DNA of 64,000 nucleotides from Noviherbaspirillum_A sp047237965 (lineage in GTDB: Bacteria > Pseudomonadota > Gammaproteobacteria > Burkholderiales > Burkholderiaceae_D). Of this stretch, positions 52,484 to 60,406 are shown one piece after another (position 1 is the stretch's first letter; every line of letters begins with the position of its first letter). The position numbers and the translations under genes were made by a program. The DNA is taken from assembly GCF_047237965.1 (NCBI RefSeq), contig NZ_JBDFLX010000001.1, positions 3,100,001 through 3,164,000 on the forward strand, given 5' to 3'. The notes beneath the pieces were generated by a model. It did no database searches. It had not been told where the DNA came from and saw only the letters and a list, made by a program, of their open reading frames with translations.

Positions 52484-53672
52484 ATAGCTTTTTTCTTTGC
52501 AGTCGACTGAAATTCAGCGACAGCGTCAGCAATCCTACTGCGCCAAGAATGAGAACAGTGGTTGTGCTGCTGTAATCGGCCAGCAGGCCAGCCAATCCGA
52601 CGCCGACGGACTGCCCGATAAAGAAGCACGATGCAAACGCCGACACCGCGGCGCCACGCCGTTCCGGCGCCATCTGCGTGGCATTGATCTGCAGGGTATT
52701 GTGCAGCATGTAAAAGCCCACGCCAGCAAAGAAGCAGCCCGGAAGCGCCCATATCCAGTGCGGTCCCACGCCGATGCCCAGCAGCGACAAGGCGGCGATC
52801 ATGCCGCCCCAGAGCGTCAGCCCGGCCTCGCCAAGCCGGCGCACCAGCAGTCTTGCCGCCGTGGCAAACAGCACGCCGCCAAACCCGAAGAGCATGACCA
52901 GCAGGCCCGCCCTGGACAAGGGCAGGCCGTGGACCACGTGGACATGGGTGGCGATGAACGCAAATGCGCCGTACAGGAAAAGACCTTCGAGGAACACGGT
53001 CGCCAGCACGACTCTGGCCCATCTGCCCGACAACACTTGAGAAAACTCGCGCATCATGCGTCGCACGGCAGCGCCTTCTCCCTGTACTGTCTGTCTGGCA
53101 TGTTCCGGCAACCGTTTGTTCAGGGAAAACAGCTTCAGGCTGATCAGCACAAAGCCGATGGCAATGCCAAGAAACGGAATGCGCCAGTTTAGGTAATCCG
53201 CAGCCATTCCACCCACGAATACGCCGGCTGAAACGCCGAGAATCTGTCCGATCAGAAATCTCGCCAGCACCGGTTGCCGTTCCTCATAGGCGATCACATC
53301 GCCTATCCATGCCATGGAAAGCGGAATCAATGCAGCCGCTGTGGCGCCGGCCAAAAAACGTGCCGCCAGCAGCGAAGGAAAATTCGGTGCGATTGAGCAC
53401 AGCAATGCTGTGATCGCACAGCAAGCGCTTGCCCAGGCGATCACGAGATATTTTCCGAACCGGTCACCCAGAGGACCGAAAAATAGTTGCGAGACGCCGT
53501 ATGCCACTGAAAAACAGGTAATCACATAGGAGGCGCTGGCCAGGGACACGCCAAAATCCGCTGCCAGGCGGGGCAGCTGTGCATCCGTCAGGCGCAGCGA
53601 CATGCCGCTGCCGAAAGCGGCCAGCGACAGCGCAAGCACAGCGGTGGAAGGAATACTGGTTGCATGTTTCAT
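52482..53672 (-). CDS. MFS transporter
   Basis: A 396-residue major facilitator with twelve hydrophobic segments. The motif GPLGDRFGKYLVIAWA between helices 2 and 3 is the MFS loop signature (GxxxDRxGRR-like), followed by LLAARFLAGATAAALIPLSMAWIGD. It resembles the drug/efflux-type MFS_1 group. It stands alone between a convergent small gene and a downstream-facing pseudouridine synthase gene. Confidence 0.88.
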   Translation of the reverse strand: MKHATSIPSTAVLALSLAAFGSGMSLRLTDAQLPRLAADFGVSLASASYVITCFSVAYGVSQLFFGPLGDRFGKYLVIAWASACCAITALLCSIAPNFPSLLAARFLAGATAAALIPLSMAWIGDVIAYEERQPVLARFLIGQILGVSAGVFVGGMAADYLNWRIPFLGIAIGFVLISLKLFSLNKRLPEHARQTVQGEGAAVRRMMREFSQVLSGRWARVVLATVFLEGLFLYGAFAFIATHVHVVHGLPLSRAGLLVMLFGFGGVLFATAARLLVRRLGEAGLTLWGGMIAALSLLGIGVGPHWIWALPGCFFAGVGFYMLHNTLQINATQMAPERRGAAVSAFASCFFIGQSVGVGLAGLLADYSSTTTVLILGAVGLLTLSLNFSRLQRKKL

Positions 53673-53700
53673 AAAGTCAGACGGTGGAATTCCTGTAGTC

Positions 53701-54579
53701 CTATAGCGCCAGGCGGCTGGCGAAATGCCGTGCCTCGCCGCTCAGCGGATCAATGAAGCGCACCGAGCGGGACAACAGCTTCAACGGTGAAGACACATCG
53801 TCTGCCTTGCATGGCAAGGCCTGCGGATAAAACGCATCATTGACGATGGGGATGCCCAGGCTGGCCATATGCAGCCGTAGCTGGTGTTTGCGGCCGGTCA
53901 GCGGCTCCAGGCGATACAGCACGTGGGCGCCACGGGTTTCGATCGGCGTGATCACGGTTTCCGAATTCGGCTCGCCGGGCACTTCCTGCATCCGGAAAAA
54001 AGGCGTGCCGTCCACCATGCGGCTGCGATAGGTCAATGGAAAGCCAACGCCAGGCAGCGGGCCGGCAAGGGCTTCGTACACCTTTCTGACAGCCCTTTGC
54101 TGAAACAGCGACTGGTAGTTCCCGCGGCTGGCCGGATCGACTGAAAACAGCATCACGCCAGCGGTTTCCCGGTCCAGTCGGTGGATGGGCGACAGATGTG
54201 CGAGCCCGGTCTTGCGCCTCAACCGCACCAGCAAGGTCTCCTGTAGAAATCGTCCGGTGGGCGTCACCGGCAGGAAGTGCGGCTTGTCAACCACAAGCAG
54301 GTGCGCATCCACGTGCAATATGGTTTCTTCGAACGGAATCGGGGTTTCTGGCGGCAGCTCCCGATAGTAAAAGATCTTGGCATTCTGCCGGCAGGCCGTG
54401 TCGGCCTGCATGGCCCTGCCGCGGTCGTCCACCACCTCGCCACGCGCCAGCCGGCTTTGCCAGACCGCGCGGGAAATGGCCGGAAACTGCTGCGTCAGGA
54501 AGTCAAGCAGGGTGCCATTGCATCCTGCCGGCAAAATGACAAAGCTGGGCGCCACGCCATCGCGCATCGGTAGCGTCAT
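53701..54579 (-). CDS. RluA-family pseudouridine synthase
   Basis: A 292-residue enzyme that isomerises uridine to pseudouridine in RNA. The catalytic Asp is in HRLDRETAG, followed by the uracil-binding LEPLTGRKHQLRLHMASLGIPI. An S4-like N-terminal region (LLDFLTQQFPAISRAVWQSRLARGEVVDDRG) precedes the catalytic domain. The start at 54577-54579 begins MTLPMRDG; a second ATG four codons on is possible. Which rRNA or tRNA position it modifies cannot be told from the sequence. Confidence 0.92.
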   Translation of the reverse strand: MTLPMRDGVAPSFVILPAGCNGTLLDFLTQQFPAISRAVWQSRLARGEVVDDRGRAMQADTACRQNAKIFYYRELPPETPIPFEETILHVDAHLLVVDKPHFLPVTPTGRFLQETLLVRLRRKTGLAHLSPIHRLDRETAGVMLFSVDPASRGNYQSLFQQRAVRKVYEALAGPLPGVGFPLTYRSRMVDGTPFFRMQEVPGEPNSETVITPIETRGAHVLYRLEPLTGRKHQLRLHMASLGIPIVNDAFYPQALPCKADDVSSPLKLLSRSVRFIDPLSGEARHFASRLAL

Positions 54580-54631
54580 GGCACGTCTGCCCTGATTGCC
54601 GCCGGCCGATGACGCCTGCAATGGGCCATGT

Positions 54632-55738
54632 TCAGTAAAGAACCACGGAACGGATCGATTCACCCCGTTTCATCAGATCGAAGCCTTCGTTGATCCGATC
54701 CAGCGGCAAGGTATGGGTGATCAGGTCGTCAATGTTGAGCTTGCCTTCCATATACCAGTCGACGATCTTCGGCACATCGGTACGCCCACGCGCGCCGCCA
54801 AAGGCGGAGCCCTTCCACACCCTGCCCGTCACCAGCTGGAATGGCCGGGTGCTGATTTCCTCGCCCGCCGCCGCCACGCCGATGATAATGGACTGGCCCC
54901 AGCCCTTGTGACAGCACTCCAGCGACTGCCGCATGGTGGTCGTATTGCCTATGCATTCGAAGGAATAGTCGGCACCGCCGTCGGTGAGCTGGATGATGTG
55001 ATCAACGACGTTCCCGACCTCCTTGGGATTGACGAAATGCGTCATGCCGAATTTGCGCGCCATGGCTTCCCGGTCCGGGTTGATGTCGACACCGATGATC
55101 TTGTTGGCGCCAACCATTTTCGCCGCCTGAATCACGTTCAGGCCGATGCCGCCCAGGCCGAACACCACCACGTTCGCGCCCGCCTCCACCTTGGCCGTAA
55201 AAAGCACTGCGCCCACGCCGGTAGTCACGCCGCAGCCGATGTAGCAAACCTTGTCGAATGGCGCATCCGACCTGATTTTTGCAACGGCAATTTCCGGCAC
55301 GACGATATGGTTGGCAAAGGTCGAGGTGCCCATGTAGTGGAAAACCGGTTTGCCGTCGATGGAAAACCGTGAGGTCGCATCCGGCATCAGTCCTTGTCCC
55401 TGCGTGGCGCGTATCGCCTGGCAAAGATTGGTTTTCTGCGATAGGCAGAATTTGCACTGGCGGCATTCCGGCGTGTACAGCGGAATCACGTGGTCACCCG
55501 GCCGCAGCGATTTCACGTCCGGCCCCACGTCGACCACGATCCCGGCGCCTTCATGCCCGAGAATCGACGGAAAAATTCCTTCAGGATCGGCGCCGGACAA
55601 GGTGTAGTAGTCGGTATGGCAGATACCGGTGGCCTTCACCTCGATCAGCACTTCGCCCGCTCTTGGCCCTTGAAGATCAACGTCCTCGATGGTCAATGGC
55701 GCACCGGCTTTCCATGCAATTGCTGCTCTTGTCTTCAT
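54632..55738 (-). CDS. frmA: S-(hydroxymethyl)glutathione dehydrogenase (class III alcohol dehydrogenase)
   Basis: The 368-residue zinc enzyme oxidises S-hydroxymethylglutathione, detoxifying formaldehyde. The catalytic zinc ligand lies in ATGICHTDYYTLSGADPEG, with GHEGAGIVVDVG next. The structural zinc site is the four cysteines of CRQCKFCLSQKTNLC. The NAD fold is FGLGGIGLNVIQAAKMVGANKIIGVDINPD. DTSRFS-like segment SRFSIDGKPVFHYMGTSTFANHIVV is typical of class III. The ribosome-binding site AAAGGAATC precedes the ATG. No S-formylglutathione hydrolase gene is adjacent. Confidence 0.95.
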   Translation of the reverse strand: MKTRAAIAWKAGAPLTIEDVDLQGPRAGEVLIEVKATGICHTDYYTLSGADPEGIFPSILGHEGAGIVVDVGPDVKSLRPGDHVIPLYTPECRQCKFCLSQKTNLCQAIRATQGQGLMPDATSRFSIDGKPVFHYMGTSTFANHIVVPEIAVAKIRSDAPFDKVCYIGCGVTTGVGAVLFTAKVEAGANVVVFGLGGIGLNVIQAAKMVGANKIIGVDINPDREAMARKFGMTHFVNPKEVGNVVDHIIQLTDGGADYSFECIGNTTTMRQSLECCHKGWGQSIIIGVAAAGEEISTRPFQLVTGRVWKGSAFGGARGRTDVPKIVDWYMEGKLNIDDLITHTLPLDRINEGFDLMKRGESIRSVVLY

Positions 55739-55959
55739 TCATGATTCCTTTTAATGACGATATTTTTCTTATCGTGTGCTGATGATGTGCTGATAAACGG
55801 AAAGTATAAACGATTAACGAAAAATCCGTAGTCGGTGTTCAACCTTAAGTTCTACAAAAGAAAACTATGTTTTTCTCTATTAATCATTTTTCTCCAAATG
55901 GATCGAAATGCATAGATTGGACGAATAACGGTTTTCCGTACACATTTTGTGAGGCGACG

Positions 55960-58900
55960 ATGATGAACAAAAAATGCACTGCATTTCATCCTGAAAAAAA
56001 ATTGCAGAAAAACCACTCTCATGTATTTCGGTTTAGAAAATTGCCCATCTGCATGACCCTAAGCTGCATCTTCTCATCGAACGCCTATGCATTACCCCAG
56101 AACCCCACGGTCGCATTTGGCGACGTGGGGATCACTTCTTCGAATAATTCGCTTGCAATCAATCAGTCCGGTAATAAGGCAGTGATCAACTGGCAGCAAT
56201 TTAATATCGCACCGGGAGAGACTGTCCGCTTTAATCAGCCGTCGAGTACCGCCATTACCTTGAATCGCGTAACAGGAGTGGACAGTAGTACGATTAACGG
56301 TGCATTAATGGCGAATGGCCGAATCTTTATCGTTAATCCGAATGGTGTTTTATTTGGGGAGAATGCCCAAATAAATGTTGGCGGCATCGTGGCCAGTACC
56401 CTGGACATCAGCGACGCCGATTTTTTATCCAGCAATTATACATTCCGTAAAAATGGCAATACGCCGCGTTCCGTCGCCAACTCGGGTTCGTTTACGGCTG
56501 TCGAAGGTGGTTATGTGGTGATGTTGTCGGATACGGTGAGAAACGATGGGACCATCGATTCTCCGACAGGATCTGTACTCATGGGAGCCGGTGCAGAAGC
56601 CACGCTCTATTTCAGCAATCATGCCCTGGTCGGTTATTCGATCTCCAAAGAAACGGCTGCCGCCCTGGTGGAAAATGCAAAAAAAATCAGGGCGCAGGGA
56701 GGTACGGTTTCTTTGGTTGCCAGAGGCGCAAACAGCCTGGACCAGGCTCAAAGCGCTGTCGTCAACAACACAGGCATCATTGAAGCCCAGGCATTGAAAA
56801 ACAAGGCAGGAAAAATAGAATTATCGGCAGACATGCATAGCGGACGTGTCTCCGTCAACGGCACGCTGGACGTATCAGGTGTGGATTACCAGGGTGGAGA
56901 GATAAGCACTTCGGCCGCCACTGTGAATGTCGATCCAGATGCCGTCATTAATGCCAATGGCGCAGCGGGAAAGAACGGCGCCTGGACAGTCAATGCCGGA
57001 AATGCAACGATTGGCGAAGGTTGGGGCAATATCCACCAGAATGCACTGGATCGGGCTCTGCAAAAAGGCAAGGTCATTATCAACGCACTTGGGACCGGAG
57101 CAGATGGCACAGGGAACCTCGTCGTCGATAAACCGATATTCTCTTCAGCTGCAAACAAGCTTTCCCTTAAGGCAGTAGGCGATATTTCCATTAATGAGGC
57201 GGTATCTGTCGGAGCAGGCGGCTTGCTGGCCTATGCCGATATTGCTGGCTCCGGAAAGGGAAGCGTGAAATTCTCAGGGCCAGGGAAATTAAGCGCGGAA
57301 AACAATGGCGCAATTGACTTGTACACCAATGTTGCCAGCTATACAGACACCACGATGTACAACGGGTTCATCACGACGCCATACAATTTATGGATGCTGG
57401 TGAATAACGTCGATCAACTTCAGAAAATCAGTACGAATCTTTCCGGTCAATATGCGCTGGGCCGTGATATCGATGCGAGCGAAACCAGGAACTGGAATGG
57501 AGGCGCCGGCTTTACGCCTATAGGAGCGTCATATTTAAATCCATTTGTCGGGAAGCTGGACGGCATGAATCGCACAATATCCAATCTCTACATCAACAGG
57601 CCGACCACGGATTATGTCGGCCTTATCGGTAAATCTGAAGGTGAAATCAGGAACCTGGGCTTGATCAATGCATACGTCCGTGGAAGCGACACGGTCGGTA
57701 CATTCATTGGAGATAACGATGGTGGCGTTCTCGCCAATGTGTATGCAACCGGCTATGTGCGCGCGGAAGGCGATCCAAACATCATGACCTCCGGTAGAAC
57801 GCTTTTCACGGGTGGACTGGTCGGCTCAAATAGTATGGGGACGAAAGACGGTGGTCTTGTTAGGGGCCAGATTATCGACGCTTATAGCGACGTCACTGTC
57901 TCCGGAAACAGCGGCTTGGGCGGGATTGTCGGCTTCAATATGGGATCTGTGGAACGGGTTTTTGCGACAGGAAAAATTGAGTTGACTGGTGATACCAGCG
58001 CATCAGTATCAGGCGGCATAGCTGGAACAAATTTCTACGGCGGAAGGATCAGTAACGCTTACTGGTCCAATGACACCACTGGACAGTCAACTGTCACTGG
58101 ATTGAATTTCGGCGATATCGACACTGCGAGTATCAACAGGAAACTGACGTATAGCGATTTGAAAACAGCCACTCTCGAACCTGAATTCGCGGATAAATGG
58201 TATCGATACGATGGTTATTCCCTGCCGCTTCTGAAATCGTTTCTGAAACCGATTACCGTTTATTCACTGGATCAGGATATAAGCAAGGTTTACGATGGGC
58301 AATCGGTTTCTCCTGCCGGAAAATATTACTTTTCCGATCAAAACATCAATGCCGCAGCGGTGCAATTTTCGCCTGCCCCCATATCTGAATCATGGGGAGA
58401 TGCTGGATCCTATTCAAAAATTGCATACAGAGACGTCTGGTCGAACCAGCAGGGTTATCTGATCGAAAAGCCGATGGTAAAGGATTCAGTAACAGTCGAA
58501 ATAAATCAGCGGCCTATCGTTGTAAAGGCTGTTGCCGATGATCGCATTTTCGATGGATCAAGCAGTTCCGGTTTGCTTCCTGAATTGCCGGGATCCGCTT
58601 CGACCAGCAATTATGGCTTGGCGATTGATGAAAGGCTGGTTGCCAATCAGGTATTTGATTCGAGTGAAGTAGGAAATCGAACGCTGCAGGTAAAAGACGT
58701 CAATATATTTGACAAAAATGGCAGGGATGTGACGGCGAATTACAAAATTGCCAAACTGGATACGAAAGGTGTTATTCGGGAAAAATCCAATCCGGAAAAC
58801 CCGGACAATAATAGCGGCAGTGGGGGAAGCCAGGGTGGAAATATCGGTAACGGTGGAGATCAAACAGGCAACAGCGGCAACAACGGCAACAACGGCAATA

Positions 58901-59421
58901 GCGGCAACAACGGCAACAACGGCAATAGCGGCAATAGCGGCAATAGCGGCAATAGCGGCAATAGCGGCAATAGCGGCAATAGCGGCAATAGCGGCAATAG
59001 CGGCAATAGCGGCAATAGCGGCAATAGCGGCAGTGATGGCGGTAATTCCGGAAATCGGGGTGGTAATGCCAACAATGGCGGCAATCAGGGAAATAACTTG
59101 GGAAATTCTTCCGGCCAGACTCCACAGACTCCAGCCGGCCCTGATCAGGCCAATAGCGGCGGCAATCGAGATGTGCCGTCATCCAATGATTCGAGCAATG
59201 GCGGCACCATCGTTGACAATAGTGGTAATGGCAGTAATCAAGGCCGCGATAATGCTCTCAATACCAACCCGTTGGATCAATTTGTCAGATCGAGTAATTC
59301 TCTTGTCTGGCAAAATGTGGACGACGAGCAAACACAGAAGTCGCGTCAAATCCGAAAGATGGGCCGCAATAACGTGGTGCTGACGTTGAAGGACCAAGGC
59401 ATTAATATTCCTGCTGAGTAA
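55960..59421 (+). CDS. Filamentous-haemagglutinin-type secreted protein (TpsA-like)
   Basis: A 1153-residue exported protein. The start is one of two adjacent ATGs (55960, 55963) after GAGG; a frame open from 55867 adds 31 residues without a leader. A long leader (to about residue 48, ending in SNAYALPQ) fits an extended signal peptide. The TPS/haemagglutination domain follows: NWQQFNIAPGETVRFNQPSS, NPNGVLFGENAQINVGGIVAST. Next come GLUG-like motifs (FTGGLVGSN, GLGGIVGFN) at about 610-680, an MBG-like piece (ITVYSLDQDISKVYDG), and a low-complexity Gly-Asn-Ser region at 970-1023. TpsA proteins are exported through a TpsB partner; none is in the window. It may act in adhesion or biofilm. The local base composition is AT-richer than core genes. 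Confidence 0.88.
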   Translation: MMNKKCTAFHPEKKLQKNHSHVFRFRKLPICMTLSCIFSSNAYALPQNPTVAFGDVGITSSNNSLAINQSGNKAVINWQQFNIAPGETVRFNQPSSTAITLNRVTGVDSSTINGALMANGRIFIVNPNGVLFGENAQINVGGIVASTLDISDADFLSSNYTFRKNGNTPRSVANSGSFTAVEGGYVVMLSDTVRNDGTIDSPTGSVLMGAGAEATLYFSNHALVGYSISKETAAALVENAKKIRAQGGTVSLVARGANSLDQAQSAVVNNTGIIEAQALKNKAGKIELSADMHSGRVSVNGTLDVSGVDYQGGEISTSAATVNVDPDAVINANGAAGKNGAWTVNAGNATIGEGWGNIHQNALDRALQKGKVIINALGTGADGTGNLVVDKPIFSSAANKLSLKAVGDISINEAVSVGAGGLLAYADIAGSGKGSVKFSGPGKLSAENNGAIDLYTNVASYTDTTMYNGFITTPYNLWMLVNNVDQLQKISTNLSGQYALGRDIDASETRNWNGGAGFTPIGASYLNPFVGKLDGMNRTISNLYINRPTTDYVGLIGKSEGEIRNLGLINAYVRGSDTVGTFIGDNDGGVLANVYATGYVRAEGDPNIMTSGRTLFTGGLVGSNSMGTKDGGLVRGQIIDAYSDVTVSGNSGLGGIVGFNMGSVERVFATGKIELTGDTSASVSGGIAGTNFYGGRISNAYWSNDTTGQSTVTGLNFGDIDTASINRKLTYSDLKTATLEPEFADKWYRYDGYSLPLLKSFLKPITVYSLDQDISKVYDGQSVSPAGKYYFSDQNINAAAVQFSPAPISESWGDAGSYSKIAYRDVWSNQQGYLIEKPMVKDSVTVEINQRPIVVKAVADDRIFDGSSSSGLLPELPGSASTSNYGLAIDERLVANQVFDSSEVGNRTLQVKDVNIFDKNGRDVTANYKIAKLDTKGVIREKSNPENPDNNSGSGGSQGGNIGNGGDQTGNSGNNGNNGNSGNNGNNGNSGNSGNSGNSGNSGNSGNSGNSGNSGNSGNSGNSGSDGGNSGNRGGNANNGGNQGNNLGNSSGQTPQTPAGPDQANSGGNRDVPSSNDSSNGGTIVDNSGNGSNQGRDNALNTNPLDQFVRSSNSLVWQNVDDEQTQKSRQIRKMGRNNVVLTLKDQGINIPAE
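58867..59028 (+). repeat. 18-unit 9-bp tandem repeat encoding Gly-Asn-Ser/Asn
   Basis: Eighteen 9-bp units run without interruption. The last twelve (58921-59028) are identical GGCAATAGC; the first six vary between GGCAACAGC, GGCAACAAC and GGCAATAGC. The unit length keeps the frame, so copy number could change without breaking the protein. Confidence 0.95.
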
Positions 59422-59436
59422 AATGAATTTTTTTTA

Positions 59437-59477
59437 AATGAGCAGCGCTGATATGGTTTTGTCAGCGCAGACTCATT
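59437..59477. terminator. Bidirectional hairpin after the haemagglutinin-type gene
   Basis: Two nested stems (AATGAG with CTCATT, GCGCTGA with TCAGCGC) form a hairpin 16 bp after the stop codon. It overlaps the 3' end of the convergent small gene. The T run lies on its left side, so it may be better for the minus strand. Confidence 0.55.
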
Positions 59478-59712
59478 GTTTTCGCCGTTTGAGCCATTTA
59501 TAGTCCGGATGCGGATCGGCCGCTCCAGCATGGCCGACTGAATCCGGATTTTCCGAAGACATCACCACGAAGCAAATTCCGTCTCCTGCACGCTGCCTTT
59601 GCCGCAATTTTTCCATAAACGCAAGTGCAGCGCGCAAATCAGATTGCGGAAATAGCTCCTGGAAAGGGATACGGGCTTCGTCGCTTATTTCAGTCCAGTA
59701 GACCATGTACAT
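59473..59712 (-). CDS. Small protein of unknown function (79 aa)
   Basis: A 79-residue protein with a GGAG ribosome-binding site 5 bp before the ATG. It has an acidic N-terminal part (YWTEISDEARIPFQELFPQSDLRAALAFMEKLRQRQRAGDGICFVVM) that may form helix-strand units, and a Pro/Lys-rich tail. No family is recognised. It is convergent with the haemagglutinin-type gene. Confidence 0.6.
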   Translation of the reverse strand: MYMVYWTEISDEARIPFQELFPQSDLRAALAFMEKLRQRQRAGDGICFVVMSSENPDSVGHAGAADPHPDYKWLKRRKQ

Positions 59713-59961
59713 TGCAGCTCCGGAGGTAAGTGAGCTTGGCTTCAGGCAGGACAGACTGTTTGTGAACTGGCAAGTTGCACAGATTCTCTAGTCCCTGCAT
59801 CGAAAGTGGAAGACCAGATGATCGCTTAATTACACCAAAAATTTCCGAGGGAGTATTTTTCTGCTGCTGTTCCTATGAGCGCATTGATGACCTTTTGTCA
59901 GCCTTTACATCATCGTCGGATATAGGCTCAAGCATGGACTGCTGACGGATACTGGCTGCAG

Positions 59962-60222
59962 TCACATTTGCTGCAGCCATTTATTGACAGCTTCCGGGCC
60001 GTAGCCAGTAAATGGCTTATGCCCGGTTATGACGTATAGATTGCTTGCGCTATCCACCAGGGGACGCAACTGATTGAATACGGTTTGAGGAGTGAGATTG
60101 GTGGTGATTGCGTAGCTACTTGCCGACAGCCTCGCCCATGGAAATTTTTTGATTGCAATGACCAGGTCAGAGTAGGGAGCACCAACCGGGCTGAGGTCAT
60201 AGACAATGATGAGAACGGCCAT
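59962..60222 (-). CDS. Cas2/SinR-like small protein with ferredoxin-type fold
   Basis: An 86-residue protein starting MAVLIIVYDLSPVGAPYSDL. The opening strand VLIIVYDL, the helix-strand with SSYAITTN, and the ending YVITGHKPFTGYGPEAVNKWL resemble the SinR/Cas2-like family I know from other proteobacteria. In Cas2 the strand is followed by an Asp, as here (YDL). The start at 60220-60222 has AGGA 8 bp upstream; a longer frame to 60381 runs through the terminators. No CRISPR array or other cas gene is in the window. The function of stand-alone members is not established. Confidence 0.65.
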   Translation of the reverse strand: MAVLIIVYDLSPVGAPYSDLVIAIKKFPWARLSASSYAITTNLTPQTVFNQLRPLVDSASNLYVITGHKPFTGYGPEAVNKWLQQM

Positions 60223-60248
60223 GCGGATTCCTGACAGGAGAAAATAAA

Positions 60249-60278
60249 AAGCGCGGCCAGGTTTCCCCTGCCGCGCTT
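60249..60278 (-). terminator. Rho-independent terminator downstream of pckG
   Basis: AAGCGCGGC (60249-60257) and GCCGCGCTT (60270-60278) with a 12-nt loop are followed on the minus strand by TTTTTATTTT. It lies between pckG and the Cas2-like gene, so that gene probably depends on its own promoter or on read-through. Confidence 0.8.
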
Positions 60279-60345
60279 GTGTGTCTCCTCTACCCGCCTT
60301 TTGTTCGCCAGGATTACTCATGGCGTATAGCTTGCCGCTGGAAAT

Positions 60346-60379
60346 GTTTAGCAGGCGCTTAACCAACCGCCTGCTGAAC
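60346..60379 (-). terminator. Hairpin just after pckG
   Basis: GTTTAGCAGGCG and CGCCTGCTGAAC pair at 11 of 12 positions around a 10-nt loop, 27 bp after the pckG stop. No T run follows, so it may protect the mRNA end rather than terminate. Confidence 0.5.
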
Positions 60380-60406
60380 AACTGCGCTACGCCCTTACCT
60401 AGTTCC

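Noticed and set aside
58867..59028. Could the short tandem repeat be a CRISPR array
   Set aside because: Units are 9 bp with no spacers and code in frame inside a larger gene.
58748..59383. Proteins rich in Ala-Ile or Leu-Pro repeats in the other frames over the 9-bp repeat
   Set aside because: They are read-throughs of the (GGCAATAGC) repeat in the wrong frame or strand.
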